NCBI GenBank assembly: GCA_964019055.1
Contig: OZ025224.1
Coordinates: 9,257,257-9,321,256, forward strand
DNA: 64,000 bases
Direction: 5' to 3'
From: Anthopleura xanthogrammica
Taxonomy: Eukaryota; Cnidaria; Anthozoa; Actiniaria; Actiniidae
Part shown: positions 39,809 to 50,836 of the stretch, piece by piece
Numbering within the stretch: the stretch's first letter is position 1
Layout of the letters: every line of letters starts with the position of its first letter
The notes under the pieces: model-generated
What the model was told of the DNA's origin: nothing
Database searches by the model: none
The model's input: only the letters and a program-made list of their open reading frames with translations
Made by a program: the position numbers and the translations under genes

Positions 39809-39972
39809 AAAAACGAGTTTAAACCCGAGTAAACTCCGAAGGAATTTCGCCATCTCACCAGTTAAAAACGAGTTTAAACCCTAGTAAACTCCGAAGGAAT
39901 TTCGCCCGCATCTCACCAGTTAAAAACGAGTTTAAACCGAGTAAACTCCGAAAGAATTACGCCATCTCACCT
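39809..39972. repeat. Three tandem units of about 55 bp
   Basis: GTTAAAAACGAGTTTAAACC followed by GAGTAAACTCCGAAGGAATT and CGCC(CG)CATCTCACCA occurs three times with small indels. Part of each unit is itself near-palindromic (GAGTTTAAACCCGAGTAAACTC). Confidence 0.9.
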
Positions 39973-41550
39973 ATCACCGAGCTGAACCGATGAGCCGATT
40001 AGTACTTTATCTCGATATTCGAAAAAGAACCGAGTTTTCTTAACGACCCGAAAATGTTCCGAAAGAAAATACTCGACACAGAATTATCACACCTGTAGTA
40101 ATGCTAGAATCTCAGTAGAATGAAAAAAAATGTAGGCTAACTTTGCGCATATAGATTAAAGCACTGTTCTTAGCTTTTTTGAAATTTAGCTTGTTTAGAT
40201 AGATAACGTAATTTTCGCAATTTTTGAATTTTAGCAAATAGATGTTAAAACCTGTTTCTCTAAACGTAACACCAATGGCGAAATTTTCAACATTTTCCTC
40301 ATAACTCAAAACTATGGCTCATTAACAAGACTAATATGCAACCAATTTCGAGGTGTTTTCTCCAAACTGTTCCTAACTAGAAGAAATCTGTTTGTTCCGA
40401 CTGCCCGATCTATTTACCTTAAGCCCGCGAAAATATTCCTTCATAGTAAACAGAGAGTCCAAAATATGATTGAATCCCCCCTCATAATAAAATCAATGCC
40501 TTCACCTGGCTTTTCTTAAAAGAAGTTTTCTATTTTTCTTAAGCGGAATGTCGCACACTCTGTTTTCTTTCGCTACTATTAGATTTTAAGCGCGCTAATT
40601 AATTTTGTGCTTTTATGTAAACTCCATCCGACCTTTAGACGTGAGTTTCGGAGATTGTTTTGCGAGTTCAATCAGAGCATTATGATCGTAGACAACACAA
40701 TATTTACTTAAGTTCATGAACACAAATAAAACATGATAAATGCTTCTCTCGGATTTTTTTATCTTATTTTTGAAATTAACGCATCTTGGGACAACAATCG
40801 CCGCATGAGTTTGGTTGTCTTAACTTTTTGGCAAAGAGATGAAAGCTCTGCGCTTGATTCTAAGTCATTTTTTTCTAATCCATTGGATTAGGAAAGCATG
40901 TTTTTGAGCGTAGATAGGAACAAAGAACATTTTCGATGGATCACTTCCGTTGACCGACATTGAAGGATTCCGGATTAAAGAGTTTTGCAACCAAGCAACC
41001 AGTTTATCTGGCAGTAAATTGAATCCGCGCGCCATTGTTTTGTTCTACGATCCAGGCTTCTATAGTTTCATAAGACACCCCGTTTTATATTACACTCCAA
41101 CTAAGGGGTCGAGCATGCGAATCATTGCCAGTAACCGACTTTCTCGTTGTTATTTGACAACCAGGATCACTGAATGATTACCTTTGGTCAGCCACAACTG
41201 ACGAAACCGCAAGCTGCAAGCTAGAAGCAGTCAGTTGTCAAAGAAGCCGTGCAGTTTAAAGAAAAAATAAAGGTAAGCTTAAACGTTGTATAAAATAGCG
41301 AGAAAAAACAGTATAAGTACAATAGAGGAACGAATAGAATGGTAGCGAGCTGTCAAAACATCGAATCTGTTTGAACTGAAAGTGCGGAGCCGTTTCGACC
41401 CATCACTGTCTCCGAACAATTGAAGATGAATTATTTACAATTATACTCATTGCATCTATTGTTTTCCTTCATTAACTTAAAGTAACTTTATCTCAGAGCT
41501 AAGTTTAAGAATTTTTGGTACAAAGTTGGATTTTGTTTTTGATATTTAAA
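39973..41550. other. Intergenic DNA with a possible untranslated exon
   Basis: No coding gene. About 41180-41271 ends in AAATAAAG|GTAAGC, a plausible donor that might mark a non-coding first exon of the downstream GPCR. Unverified. Confidence 0.3.
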
Positions 41551-41554
41551 GGAA

Positions 41555-41796
41555 TTACGCAAGTGAGGTTACTCTCTCGAAATTTTCGATTGCATTGCGG
41601 TCGATGGTGTTTAAAAAGTAGGTAGTTTTTGGAAGTTTATCACTGAAAGCGTCCGAGTCTATGATTCCCGCCTCTCTGTAGCTTCTCGTACTTTCCAAAT
41701 CAAATATCCAGCTAGGCAGCACTTGAAAAAGGATCCACACGCTTAAAAAAGTCGCTATCTTCTTGTACAATAACCATGGACTACCTCTGCAAAGAC
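41555..41796 (-). CDS. Possible terminal exon of an unrecognised minus-strand gene
   Basis: A minus-strand frame begins after a good acceptor (CTTTGCAG) near 41797 and runs about 80 codons to TAA. It includes a hydrophobic start (ATFLSVWILFQVLPSWIF) followed by a polar region (IIDSDAFSDKLPKTTYF). The hydrophobic part could be a membrane or signal segment. No ATG in frame at its start and no family recognised, so an isolated frame by chance remains likely. Confidence 0.25.
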
Positions 41797-41799
41797 TTG

Positions 41800-43530
41800 T
41801 TTAACTTTATATTACAAAAATAACCGCAACAGCACTTTATTGAAAAAAAGATTTTCGAAATTTATCTAGAAGTTCTCTCGCTTTCTGCTGAGATAGAGAA
41901 GTTTGAAGATAGAAATAACATCGTAATACACAATGCTTGAGGATTATAACTTGTGACTTTTAAGATTTTAATGATATCTTTGCTTAATTTTGTGAAAAAG
42001 ATCGATGGAGTTGTGAAGTAATTTCTGTTGATCATCGATCTATCGCTAACTTCAGTATCCTAGCTAATTTTAACTACTAATATATGATATCAGAGACTAA
42101 ATTAATAAGCTGATTAAAAATTGACCGTAAGATAAGGAAAAGAGATACACATTAAAAAAGTTATAAATCACATTGAACCCTGCACGTTATTACAAAGTTG
42201 CTTGGGGACTGAAAAGTTGTTTACTCTCAAATCATTATTCTTCGAAAGTTAATTGAATACTTCAGAAGCGGCAATCTTTTTACCTTCATATTAAAAGTCT
42301 AGGAATTATCTATGCGGGATTTTCTATTGAGCTCTAAATAGACCATAGAGGTCAAAAGGGCTAGATTTTCACTTAAGTAAGAAGAAGGAACGTCCTTGAT
42401 GCTAAAATATCATCAACTAGGACAATGTTGTAGGATTATGACCATCAGGAACTGAAGCTGTCATCAACGCCCTGTAATCACACTATGTCTTGGTTCTCTA
42501 GGTTAATGGCCGGTAGATTCGTCTCCGTCTAGTCGTATGTCGTAGAGCTTTGTTTAAAATGACATTACGGATTGCGAGTTAAATGGTCTTTGCGAATAGA
42601 GTCGTGCAAGAGTCAGTAAAATATGTCAGTTTGAAGTCTCCCTTTGTCTTCGAGAGCGAAAATCTGTAAAATGACTGCCAAAGTGTGAGCCAACCCTTGA
42701 ACTCATGTAGAAAGATTCGTATGGCAGTAGTGTTTATTACAAAAATGCCTTGCGCGTTTGTGGCTTCTTACTGAACTATGGTCCACTGAAAAATGATGCC
42801 AATAAAGTTATACGTAAAATTACAGTATCAAAATTACAAACTCCCTCCTCCCCCCCACGAAACTTAATTTATTTGAGATTTTCTCCTCTGGAATTAAGAG
42901 CTAATCGATTACAAACGAAAATGAACTATCTACATGAAAATGCTTGTCCTGTGTGGCTTGTCCGGTCGCGTTTGTAAGCTTAATCTTTCAAAATCCAAAG
43001 CCTAGAAGTTGATCCAAAAATCTTTTCTCACGTAATATTGGTAGGACATTAATTTAAGGCTGTTAATCAGTTGAGTACCATTGGTTTTTGTTTTTGTTGT
43101 CATCTTGAGTGAGTTGAATTTAGCATATGGTGTTATGCTCATAGTTAAGTCATGTCTCCGTAAGGGTCAATACAAACATGTTACATGGAAATCAATGTTG
43201 TACCAATGACCAATGATGTAATAATATGGCAGTACTATGTCCTAGATATATCAAAAATAATAATCAAATCTAATCAAATCGCTAAAACAACAGCATTTTA
43301 ATACAACAGGCCCGGACAGGAAACCGCTAAGATTTTAATAGATATTAAAGAATTTCCTTGAGAAAACCGAAAAAAGTTTATCTTTTAAATTCCGGAGGAC
43401 TTTCGTAAAGTTCACGTGGAAAACGTGCGATACTCTACCGTGAAATGGCTTCCTAAATCAAGCATTGTGATTGGATGGTAAAGATATACTGTGTTTTGAT
43501 TGGTTCAAAAGAGAAGCCTTCGTTTGGACA
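41800..43530. other. Intergenic DNA
   Basis: No gene, RNA or clear repeat recognised. Confidence 0.35.
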
Positions 43531-43620
43531 TGACGTCATAGCCACTATGTTGGAAGATTTTGACAAACAAAATTTTCAATGAATTCTTTTGTCATGTCTT
43601 CCAACATGGCCGCCATGGCT
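43531..43620. mobile_element. Short inverted repeat, CATGGCGGCCATGTTGG family
   Basis: Left arm GCCACTATGTTGGAAGA pairs with TCTTCCAACATGGCCGCC. Related pairs are at 46.97 and 53.42 kb, and the arm sequence is the core of the 49.6-kb tandem array. Confidence 0.65.
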
Positions 43621-43929
43621 TTTGTTATTTCACTCCCTTGGGAATGATTGTAAACCAAGAATAGTCTTCGTCAATAAAATCTGAAGGTGGAACGGTTGTG
43701 AATCGCTTTAATATAATGACTATAATATCGACAAGAGCTGTTAGATAGTTTAGTGAGGTGTGGTTGTAATTAAGTGCTGGGTGGTTTGTGGTGGAGACGA
43801 GAGGAAGGATAAAATGTTGACGCCGCCGCGACTTGCGGAAGAGGAAACACGCAAATAAGCATACTATGATTCAAAAAAATTAACCCTTCTTCCTACCGTT
43901 GCGAAGGTGCTGAAAAAAAGACTGTCTTG

Positions 43930-44145
43930 TTATCATACCGGCGATAGGGAAGCACGAGTGTGCTCTGCTGCTAATGCGCCAACTCGCACCACTATTGTCA
44001 TGGGTTTGATCCCTGGACTAACCATCATATGTGAGTAGAGTTGCTTGTTGGTTCTCCCCTGTGCTTCGAGGGGGTTTCTCCGATTATTCAGTTTTCTTCC
44101 TTCCACTAAAATCAACTTCTAAATTCTCGATTCCCCTTATTACGC
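43930..44145 (+). repeat. tRNA-derived SINE copy
   Basis: The head contains TGGGTTTGATCCCTGGACT (B-box-like) after TGCTGCTAATGCGCCAACTCG. Then comes the shared body CATATGTGAGTAGAGTTGCT, TTCTCCCCTGTGCTTCGAGG, CAGTTTTCTTCCTTCCA and AATTC. Confidence 0.75.
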
Positions 44146-44167
44146 TTGACTACCACTAGTGTACTAC

Positions 44168-44290
44168 CAGAATCCTTTTCGTAGTTCCTTTTTTTGGCCT
44201 AATTAACACCATTATCTTGGGGCTCCCAAAGAAGTTCAAACCTTTGAATATAAAGAAAAGGAATTCGAAGAGGATTCTGGTGGTAGTGGT
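44168..44290. mobile_element. MITE family 7 copy
   Basis: CCAGAATCCTTTTCGTAGTTCC pairs with GGAATTCGAAGAGGATTCTGG. The 47.78-kb copy has the same order inverted. Confidence 0.8.
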
Positions 44291-44299
44291 ATCAAGACG

Positions 44300-44395
44300 T
44301 AATACTGGGAATGGTGAATTCCAGTTCGATCATGGAATGAGGGTCACAGGTTTTTTAGCCACTGGCTATTAAGTGCTATACCCTCGTAAGACAAG
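44300..44395 (+). repeat. SINE tail fragment
   Basis: GAATTCCAGTTCGATCATGG then CACAGGTTTTTTAGCCACTGGCTATTAAGTGCTA is the inverse of the tail at 6.85 and 15.5 kb. Confidence 0.6.
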
Positions 44396-44784
44396 GACGT
44401 TTTATATAAAACTTATTTTTCTTGAACTTTCGGCTGTATTGTTCGTTTGAACAGTGAAATATTCTATGACTGCCATTGAACTGGTTTGATGAAAAATGTG
44501 TTGAATTTGTGTCAGTAAGACTAAAGAGGCTCATTCATTGTTAAGAGTGAGGACGAGAGAGATGACTGATGATACATGACGGGTTCACTCCACACCCTAG
44601 TGTTCGCCCTCACACATCACATCACCCATGTAGATAGCCGCTAGACTTGGAAGGGGATATCACTGTCGAGGCGCTAGACTCACGTTTTTAATTGTTTTGT
44701 TTTTTTAAATGTTATGCGACCTTGAAGCTCAAAACGTCTGGGTTCAGTTTTGGCTTCCGTTAATCTTCCAATTTTAACGATCTC

Positions 44785-44930
44785 TAAAAACAAAAAATAT
44801 CTGTGGGCTGATCAAAGTCAGGGCATAGCGAATAGAGGTTTTGCCCTATCGCGTGATGGCAGCCATGGATGGCAGGAACAATACATTCGTCTTACATGAG
44901 AAAGAATTCAATTCCCGACACTTAAGGGAT
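44785..44930. repeat. SINE tail unit joined to a half MITE family 5 copy
   Basis: TGTGGGCTGATCAAAGTCAGGGCATAGC is one diverged 58-bp tail unit. Directly after, GCCCTATCGCGTGATGGCAGCCATGGATGGCAGGAACAA matches one arm of the 53.87-kb foldback element. The frame 44841-45197 starts inside this repeat and has no other support. Confidence 0.55.
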
Positions 44931-45195
44931 TTTAATTGTCCGGAATGTGATCGTGCAAAGCAGGTTGCAATTAGATTTTTTAGAAGGAGGATATCTGGAA
45001 AACCTAAAGAAAAACCCTCGAATCAAGTGATAAACCTAAAAAAACTTACTTGCTCAGATTTGATGCACGAAAGTCAAAAAAATTATGATAATTTCTCAAG
45101 CATTATCGATAAAGAAATAATAATAAAGAGAAAAAAGTATGGTGTTTCGTTCATTCAATTGGCCGCCATTTTTGACTCATATTTCGGACGAGTTT

Positions 45196-45352
45196 AAAAT
45201 TACCCTTATCGCCCACAGATAGATTTATTTTTCAAACTATTGATTTTTCTATTCAAATTAATAGCGATTAAACTTTGAACTAGAGTCTTTAAAGTCGGTT
45301 TTATTGAATAACCACTATCACTGACCTTATAGTTATCTGCGGTAAGGGTTTT
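45196..45352. mobile_element. Short foldback element
   Basis: AAATTACCCTTATCGCCCACAGATAG at the left pairs imperfectly with TTATCTGCGGTAAGGGTTTT at the right, about 150 bp overall, with an AT-rich interior. Confidence 0.65.
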
Positions 45353-45675
45353 GGGATACCCTCAGGCAGCAGCACGCGATGGATTGATACAAAACTAAAC
45401 CGCATGGCCATGGATTACTTCTTACAGAACGGTTTTCGTATGAGTTGGAAACGATACGTTGTGATTGGGTGAATTACTGGAAGACAATCACGGAGGAGCT
45501 ATTTCAATGTTACGGCATGTCGTACCGTGTACGTGCTGTAAGTCAGTAATGTACGTTTGTCACTCATACAAGAAATGTTAGACCATTTGTAGGGCTTCAC
45601 TTTCAGTTTCATTTCGGTGCTACTTCAGTTGTCATAATGCGCATGTGAAGTGGTTTTAGAACCAGTCCCGAGTGC
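45353..45675. other. Intergenic DNA
   Basis: No gene or repeat recognised. Confidence 0.35.
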
Positions 45676-45935
45676 CTCCCACATGGATCAGCATGACAAG
45701 AGAAGCTTACCCCAAAGAGCAGCATTGGTCATAGCAAGGAATCAATCATCTACAGTCTAGGGGCCGACTAACCTCTACCTTAGGCTTCGGCCGAGCTTCC
45801 TGATCAGTCTATAAATCCGCCCGGGATTGCGGTGTCGGGGCCGAAATCTTCGGCATGCATAGCATTAAATGCTTCGCGCTGCCATACTGTGCTTCAGCAC
45901 TACGTCTGGAGGTATGGCCCTAAACTTTTTCTCAC
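45676..45935 (+). other. Copy 2 of the dispersed, potentially structured sequence
   Basis: Shares both ends with 27.54-27.73 kb but has a longer, different middle that includes GCTTCGGCCGAGCTTCC. Hairpins CCGAAATCTTCGG and GTGCTTCAGCAC are perfect here. The shared part ends at CTAAACTTTTTC. Could be a Pol III-type repeat or RNA pseudogene; identity unknown. Confidence 0.5.
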
Positions 45936-46535
45936 ACAATGAAAAAAGGAAAATAATAAGTAACTTGGACTGATTTTTTACAAGGATAGATTTTCGAAAT
46001 CAATATTTTCCATTCAATTGCGACAACGAGCGTATGTTTTTGAAAACAGACAGATGATTCGATTGGATTTCCTTATCTCTGAGTCACTTGTTCAATGGCG
46101 AATCCTTCTCTTGACCTTATTACTGTATAACCATTAGATAGCTTCAACATTTCCTGCCTTGTGTTTTCATTTATTCTTATCACGACTAAGCCTCTCTTGG
46201 AAAACACGTGTTATATCTATAGGATGTTTTATCGGATAATAGCTGACTTGATCCCAATGTTGGTATTACAAATAAACCCCTACGTCTCTCTTGACGCTGT
46301 CCTTTGATATCTTCTTCGTGGCCTGCAAAAATGCAGTTTATTTTTTATCCATAAAGCATTGTTCAATTTCCGAAGCCAGAGGCTTATGTCTAAAGCGCTG
46401 GACACCAAATCGAGTCGAAACAGAGCATGACTTTTGCGCAAGGAGGGAAAACATATAACCCGGAGAAAACGATCGAACCATAGACGTTGCTTCAAATCAT
46501 ATTGTATCAGTGCTTCTAGTATTATCTCTTCTTTG
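45936..46535. other. Intergenic DNA
   Basis: Nothing recognised apart from SINE-like GGAGGGAAAACATATAACCCGGAGAAAACGATCGAACCAT near 46442, probably a diverged SINE body fragment. Confidence 0.35.
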
Positions 46536-46650
46536 CCATGAGGGTTTCTTCAGGTTCTCCAGTTTTCCTCCCTCCATAAAAATCCGCATGTGAGTTGCGA
46601 GTTGTACGCATAGAATAGTTTCAAATGTAGTGGTATAGTGAGTCTGTTAT
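46536..46650 (+). repeat. SINE fragment with the 61-kb tail type
   Basis: CATGAGGGTTTCTTCAGGTT, CCAGTTTTCCTCCCTCCATAAAA then GCATGTGAGTTGCGAGTTGT and GCATAGAATAG: one monomer of the 69-bp unit that is amplified at 61.1-61.87 kb. Confidence 0.75.
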
Positions 46651-46972
46651 AATGTAACAAATCCACAAGACAGCCTTTATGGGCGTCAGTAGCGCAGGGT
46701 TCAACATTCTGCCGTGTCTGTAGTGATAGATAGCGATAGAGATCTATTGTTATGTAATTTGTATGTTTAAAGTCGACGACATGTGCGAACGAACCGCTGG
46801 TGATGAGGCATCAGCGAGGATGGTCAGTTATACATAAGATATCCATGTATTTCAGGAACACACTTTTTTATCGTTCACAAATTAATTCCAGTTCAGTTTT
46901 CTTTGAAAAGTTACTGAAGTGAATTCGTTTTCTTTAACATCAACGGCTTATGCCTGATCAATAAAGGAGTTT

Positions 46973-47150
46973 CATGGCGGCCATTTTGGAGGGCAGGAAG
47001 AGTGGAATATTTTTGCATGACAAGAACTTTCATTTCCAAAAAGAGAAAATTTCTATTATTGTTTTGTCCGCCAACATGGCTGCCGTGGAATCTCTCTATT
47101 CCTGGTTTACAGTCATTTAAAAAGCATATGGCGGCCATGTTGGATGATAT
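46973..47150. mobile_element. Inverted repeat, CATGGCGGCCATGTTGG family
   Basis: CATGGCGGCCATTTTGGAGG pairs with CCGCCAACATGGCTGCCGTGG. A further GGCGGCCATGTTGGATGATAT follows at 47131. Confidence 0.7.
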
Positions 47151-47296
47151 GTTAGATGATATGAAAATAGGATTTAGGATTTGGAACCATTTTTTCGCGA
47201 TCACTCAAGCGAATTCGCTAAAGGTCTGTTCCAGCATAAACGAGGACAGTCCAAAGATCCCACAAGTTTATCAAGTCATCCTCACAGCTGCTATAA

Positions 47297-47475
47297 GCCA
47301 GTTCAAAGTTTAAGAATCGTTTTCAGTGCGCATGCGATTTTATCCCGAATTTCTCACATCCTTTTGTATAAACCTACTTGTTGTTTTTAATTAAACAAAA
47401 AAAGGTGAGAAATTCGGGATAAAATCGCATGCGCACTGAAAACGATTCTTAAACTTTGAACTGGCTTATAACAAC
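47297..47475. mobile_element. Near-perfect long hairpin element
   Basis: The arm runs from TATAAGCCAGTTCAAAGTTT through CAGTGCGCATGCGATTTTATCCCGAATTTCTCAC. It is mirrored almost perfectly by GTGAGAAATTCGGGATAAAATCGC and GAACTGGCTTATA. Arms are about 65-70 bp with a loop of about 45 bp. Near-identity of the arms suggests a young insertion. Confidence 0.9.
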
Positions 47476-47779
47476 AGCCTTCTCGTTCTTTATCAGCAGT
47501 TTCCACTGCACGACTTCACCAGCCCCTGGTACGGATTAATCCTATCATTAGTCTTGATAGTATGAGATTGATTAGGGCGAATAGGATGCATATGGATTGA
47601 ATTACTTACCAGACTCTATCAATCATGATCACGTCTTGTTTATTATAGGAATTTATGTCTTATTATCAATTTTTTTTGTAAAATGCTTTTGATATACTTT
47701 AAATGATGTTTCATATAGCGTCATATTGTCTCGGTTTTACCAAAATAGAATCCCTCATTAAATTCCCGTTATTACGTCT

Positions 47780-47920
47780 TGATACTACTGGTACCAGAAT
47801 CCTCTTCGAATTCTTTTTCTTATTCAAATGTTTGAACTCCTTTGGGAGTTGCAAGATAATGGTGTTAATTAGACCAACAAAAGGAACTACGAAAAGGATT
47901 CTGGTAGTAGAGGTATACGG
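47780..47920. mobile_element. MITE family 7 copy
   Basis: ACCAGAATCCTCTTCGAATTC pairs with GGAACTACGAAAAGGATTCTGGT. The interior TTGCAAGATAATGGTGTTAATTAG matches the 44.17-kb copy. A full SINE adjoins on the right. Confidence 0.85.
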
Positions 47921-47921
47921 T

Positions 47922-48175
47922 GGTGTTGTGATTAGTGGCAGCGCACTCGCCTCGAGCCTCGAAGGTCGCGGGTTTGACTCCTAGACTCGGCATCACATGT
48001 GAGTAGAGTTTTGTTAGGTTTCTCCCTTGATTCCACAGGGTTTTTCTCCGAGTTCTCAGAATTCTTCCTTTACAAAATCTAACACGCTAAATTCCAATTC
48101 AATCTGTGAGTTATCCATGCTCTGACTTAGATCAACTCGGAGGTTTCTTTCAGGGTTCGATAAACTTAAGGTATC
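47922..48175 (+). repeat. tRNA-derived SINE, most complete copy
   Basis: Head GGTGGTGTTGTGATTAGTGGCAGCGCACTCG carries an A-box-like segment. B-box-like GGGTTTGACTCCTAGACTCGG follows about 35 bp later. Then the body GCATCACATGTGAGTAGAG, GTTAGGTTTCTCCCTTGATT and AATTCCAATTCAATC, and one tail unit ending CAGGGTTCGA. This copy defines the family. Confidence 0.85.
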
Positions 48176-48477
48176 GTAGAAGTATCAAGAGGAACAATGT
48201 TCTGATTCTTTTTTTCGTTTTTCTTGACATAAAAAATTCAAACACCAACCAAACACCCTCTTGTGTTTGTCTTCGTATCTTAGTGATCACCATGGTAACA
48301 AGCCCTATCGATCACCCATCCAAGTAGGCTAATCGTGAGAAGCTTCTCACCGTTGAAAAGTGGCTTAAGTGACGGGAGATAATTATCGCTAATCTGTCGC
48401 CATTCTAGACATACGTCTTCACAGATAACAGATAGGTGCGATAGTGAACTATTGATGACGCTGTGACGTTGCCTGTA

Positions 48478-48820
48478 AAGGGAGAATTAGATTTAGCGCG
48501 TTAGGTTTTGGAGAACCTGAAGGAAAACGCTCAAAGCATAGTGAGGAGAGACTAAACAAACTCTACTAACATGTGATGCCGAGTAACACGGCTATTGATG
48601 ACGTTGTGATGTCGATAGCCTACTCGCGCCTGTAAAGGTAGAATTATAATTCAGCGCGTTAGGTTTTTGTGAAGGGAGGAAAACTGGAGAACCGAAGAAA
48701 AACCCTTAAAGCATAGGAGAGACCCAACAAACTCTACTAACATGTGATGCCGAGTGTAGGGATCGAACCCGAGACCCCAGAGGTGAGAGGAATGCACTAC
48801 AACTACACCACCCTTAATCA
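48478..48820 (-). repeat. SINE, minus strand, with partial duplication
   Basis: Minus-strand reading gives a head with TCTCACCTCTGGGGTCTCGGGTTCGATCCC (B-box-like GGTTCGATCC) and CACTCGGCATCACATGTTAG. A second body copy follows after a short direct repeat around GTCATCAATAG at 48451-48605. Tail is replaced by CCTTTACAGGC-type sequence. Confidence 0.8.
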
Positions 48821-49125
48821 CCTTAATCATTCCAGCCAACGAAAAATTCGAGGTTTCGTTGGAATTCCGAAATTATTGCATGTGTTTTATAACATGTTAT
48901 TCATGATTAGGCCATCAATATCAAAATGTCTGTCATCGATAAATGACGAATATATATTTCCAAAAACAACCGCGAGATCCTTAGAGCAATGCATCTATCA
49001 TCCGGAACAAATTATCTGCACAGACACGCCTTTGTAATTTCCGGTATTCAAAGTAGAAAAAATATTCGTTATTTGATGCAAAAAATTACCAGTTAAGATC
49101 ACCGATGTTTATGTTTATATACAGA
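48821..49125. other. Intergenic DNA
   Basis: No feature recognised. Confidence 0.3.
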
Positions 49126-49127
49126 CC

Positions 49128-49255
49128 CCTTGCACGTGACGTCAAAGCAGCTCAATTTGGAGGACAAAACAAAAGAATTTCAATCTCCTGAGAATTTGAA
49201 CCTATTGTTTTGTCCTCCAAATTGAGCTGCATTCCGACGTGCTGCAAGGGGTATA
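49128..49255. mobile_element. MITE family 4 copy, best preserved
   Basis: CCCCTTGCACGTGACGTCAAAGCAGCTCAATTTGGAGGACAAAACAA pairs with TTGTTTTGTCCTCCAAATTGAGCTGCATTCCGACGTGCTGCAAGGGG. The arms are almost perfect. Confidence 0.9.
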
Positions 49256-49619
49256 TGGATATCTACGGAGTCTCTCGGAGTCTTTTCTACGATACTTTCG
49301 GTCTTTCAGTTTATTTTCTCGGTAAGGCTAAGTTGCTACAAACCAAGATACCTGATCTATAATCATTGTTATATCATTTAATATTGAATTATTTCTATAT
49401 ACATATATTTTTTTAGTATTTTTTTCTATATCATATTTAGCATAACACACGTACGCTCATCAATCCATTGTTATACTTTTCTTCCAAAAGTGTTTTTGGA
49501 CCAAACTTCGGGTTTGAGGGGACATGTGATGGAGACTATTTTGATACATTTATGACGTAAATCATGGATACTATGACGTCATTACGCATGTTGTAGCATG
49601 TTGACCAATTTGCAGATAA

Positions 49620-50215
49620 TGATTTCAAACCACCTATAGTGAACATCATCCAACATGGCTGCCACTTTTATTCCCTTAGGAATGATTACAAACTACCTAT
49701 AGTGAACATCATCCAACATGGCTGCCACTCTATTCCCTTAGGAATGATTACAAACCACCTATAGTGAACATCACCCAACATGGCTGCCACTCTATTCCCT
49801 TAGGAATGATTACAAACCACCTATAGTGAACATTATCCAACATGGCTGCCACTTAGGAATGATTACAAACCACCTATAGTGAACATCATCCAACATGGCT
49901 GCCACTTTTATTCCCTTAGGAATGATTACAAACCACCTATAGTGAACATCATCCAACATGGCTGCCACTCTTATTCCCTTAGGAATGATTACAAACCACC
50001 TATAGTGAACATTATCCAACATGGCTGCCACTTAGGAATGATTACGAACCACCTATAGTGAACACCATCCAACATGGCTGCCACTTTTATTCCCTTAGGA
50101 ATGATTACAAACCACCTATAGTGAACATTATCCAACATGGCTGCCACTTAGGAATGATTACGAACCACCTATAGTGAACATTATCCAACATGGCTGCCAC
50201 TTTTATTCCTTAAGG
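49620..50215. repeat. Tandem array of about 63-bp units containing CCAACATGGCTGCCAC
   Basis: About ten units of GGAATGATTACAAACCACCTATAGTGAACATCATCCAACATGGCTGCCAC(TTTTATTCCCTTA). A shorter form lacking TTTATTCCCTT alternates with the full form. The minus-strand Met-rich frame (YRWFVIIPKG) is a shadow. Confidence 0.92.
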
Positions 50216-50836
50216 AGGAATAATTTGGAACTATATAACGTTCGCCATTTTTACAGCTGTTTTCGACTTTTTTTTCCTATTTGCTTTCCAAAGGAAATTC
50301 TTCTCAAAATAACCGGTGGAATCTTTCATTCACTCCCGTTACATTATGAAGCAGTCGTCAAAACAAGTCACCATCGTACAGTATCTTTTCCTAAGCAATA
50401 CATACTTGATTCCAAATGACTTATGATTTTAGAATACTGAAAAGCCGGTATTTTTGTCTGGCTTTTCAAGTCAAAAGGACCAATGGCCTTAGGGGTCAAC
50501 GGAGCGGTGTCTAGTTACCATAATTACTATATTAAGAAAGATAATCTCGATAACCAACTCACACATTTCAGATAGCCTTCATGTAGTACTTCATATACGT
50601 GCCTTGCAAACAAAGAAACGATGGAAAAAGAAAAATAAACAATGGTTCTTTCATGAAGTCTGCATTGAATACGATTTCTAAGTCGAAAGATGTGCGTTTG
50701 GAAATTTTTTTTGCAGCTTTGAGATGAAGATATTGGCTGTATTTAGGCTCATTTAAGTAAGTTGTGTATAGAATCTTTTATAATTTTCTTTTTTGGATTT
50801 GTTTTACAGGGTTGAGTGCTCAACAGAAGTCTAGTC
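50216..50836. promoter_or_regulatory. Upstream region of the LRR-GPCR gene
   Basis: A GTTTTACAG acceptor at about 50802-50810 lies 26 bp before the ATG, implying at least one untranslated upstream exon. The true promoter is therefore further upstream and not identified. Confidence 0.4.

Noticed and set aside
44841..45197. 118-codon frame as a gene
   Set aside because: Starts inside a SINE tail and half-MITE sequence, has no splice support or recognisable domain.
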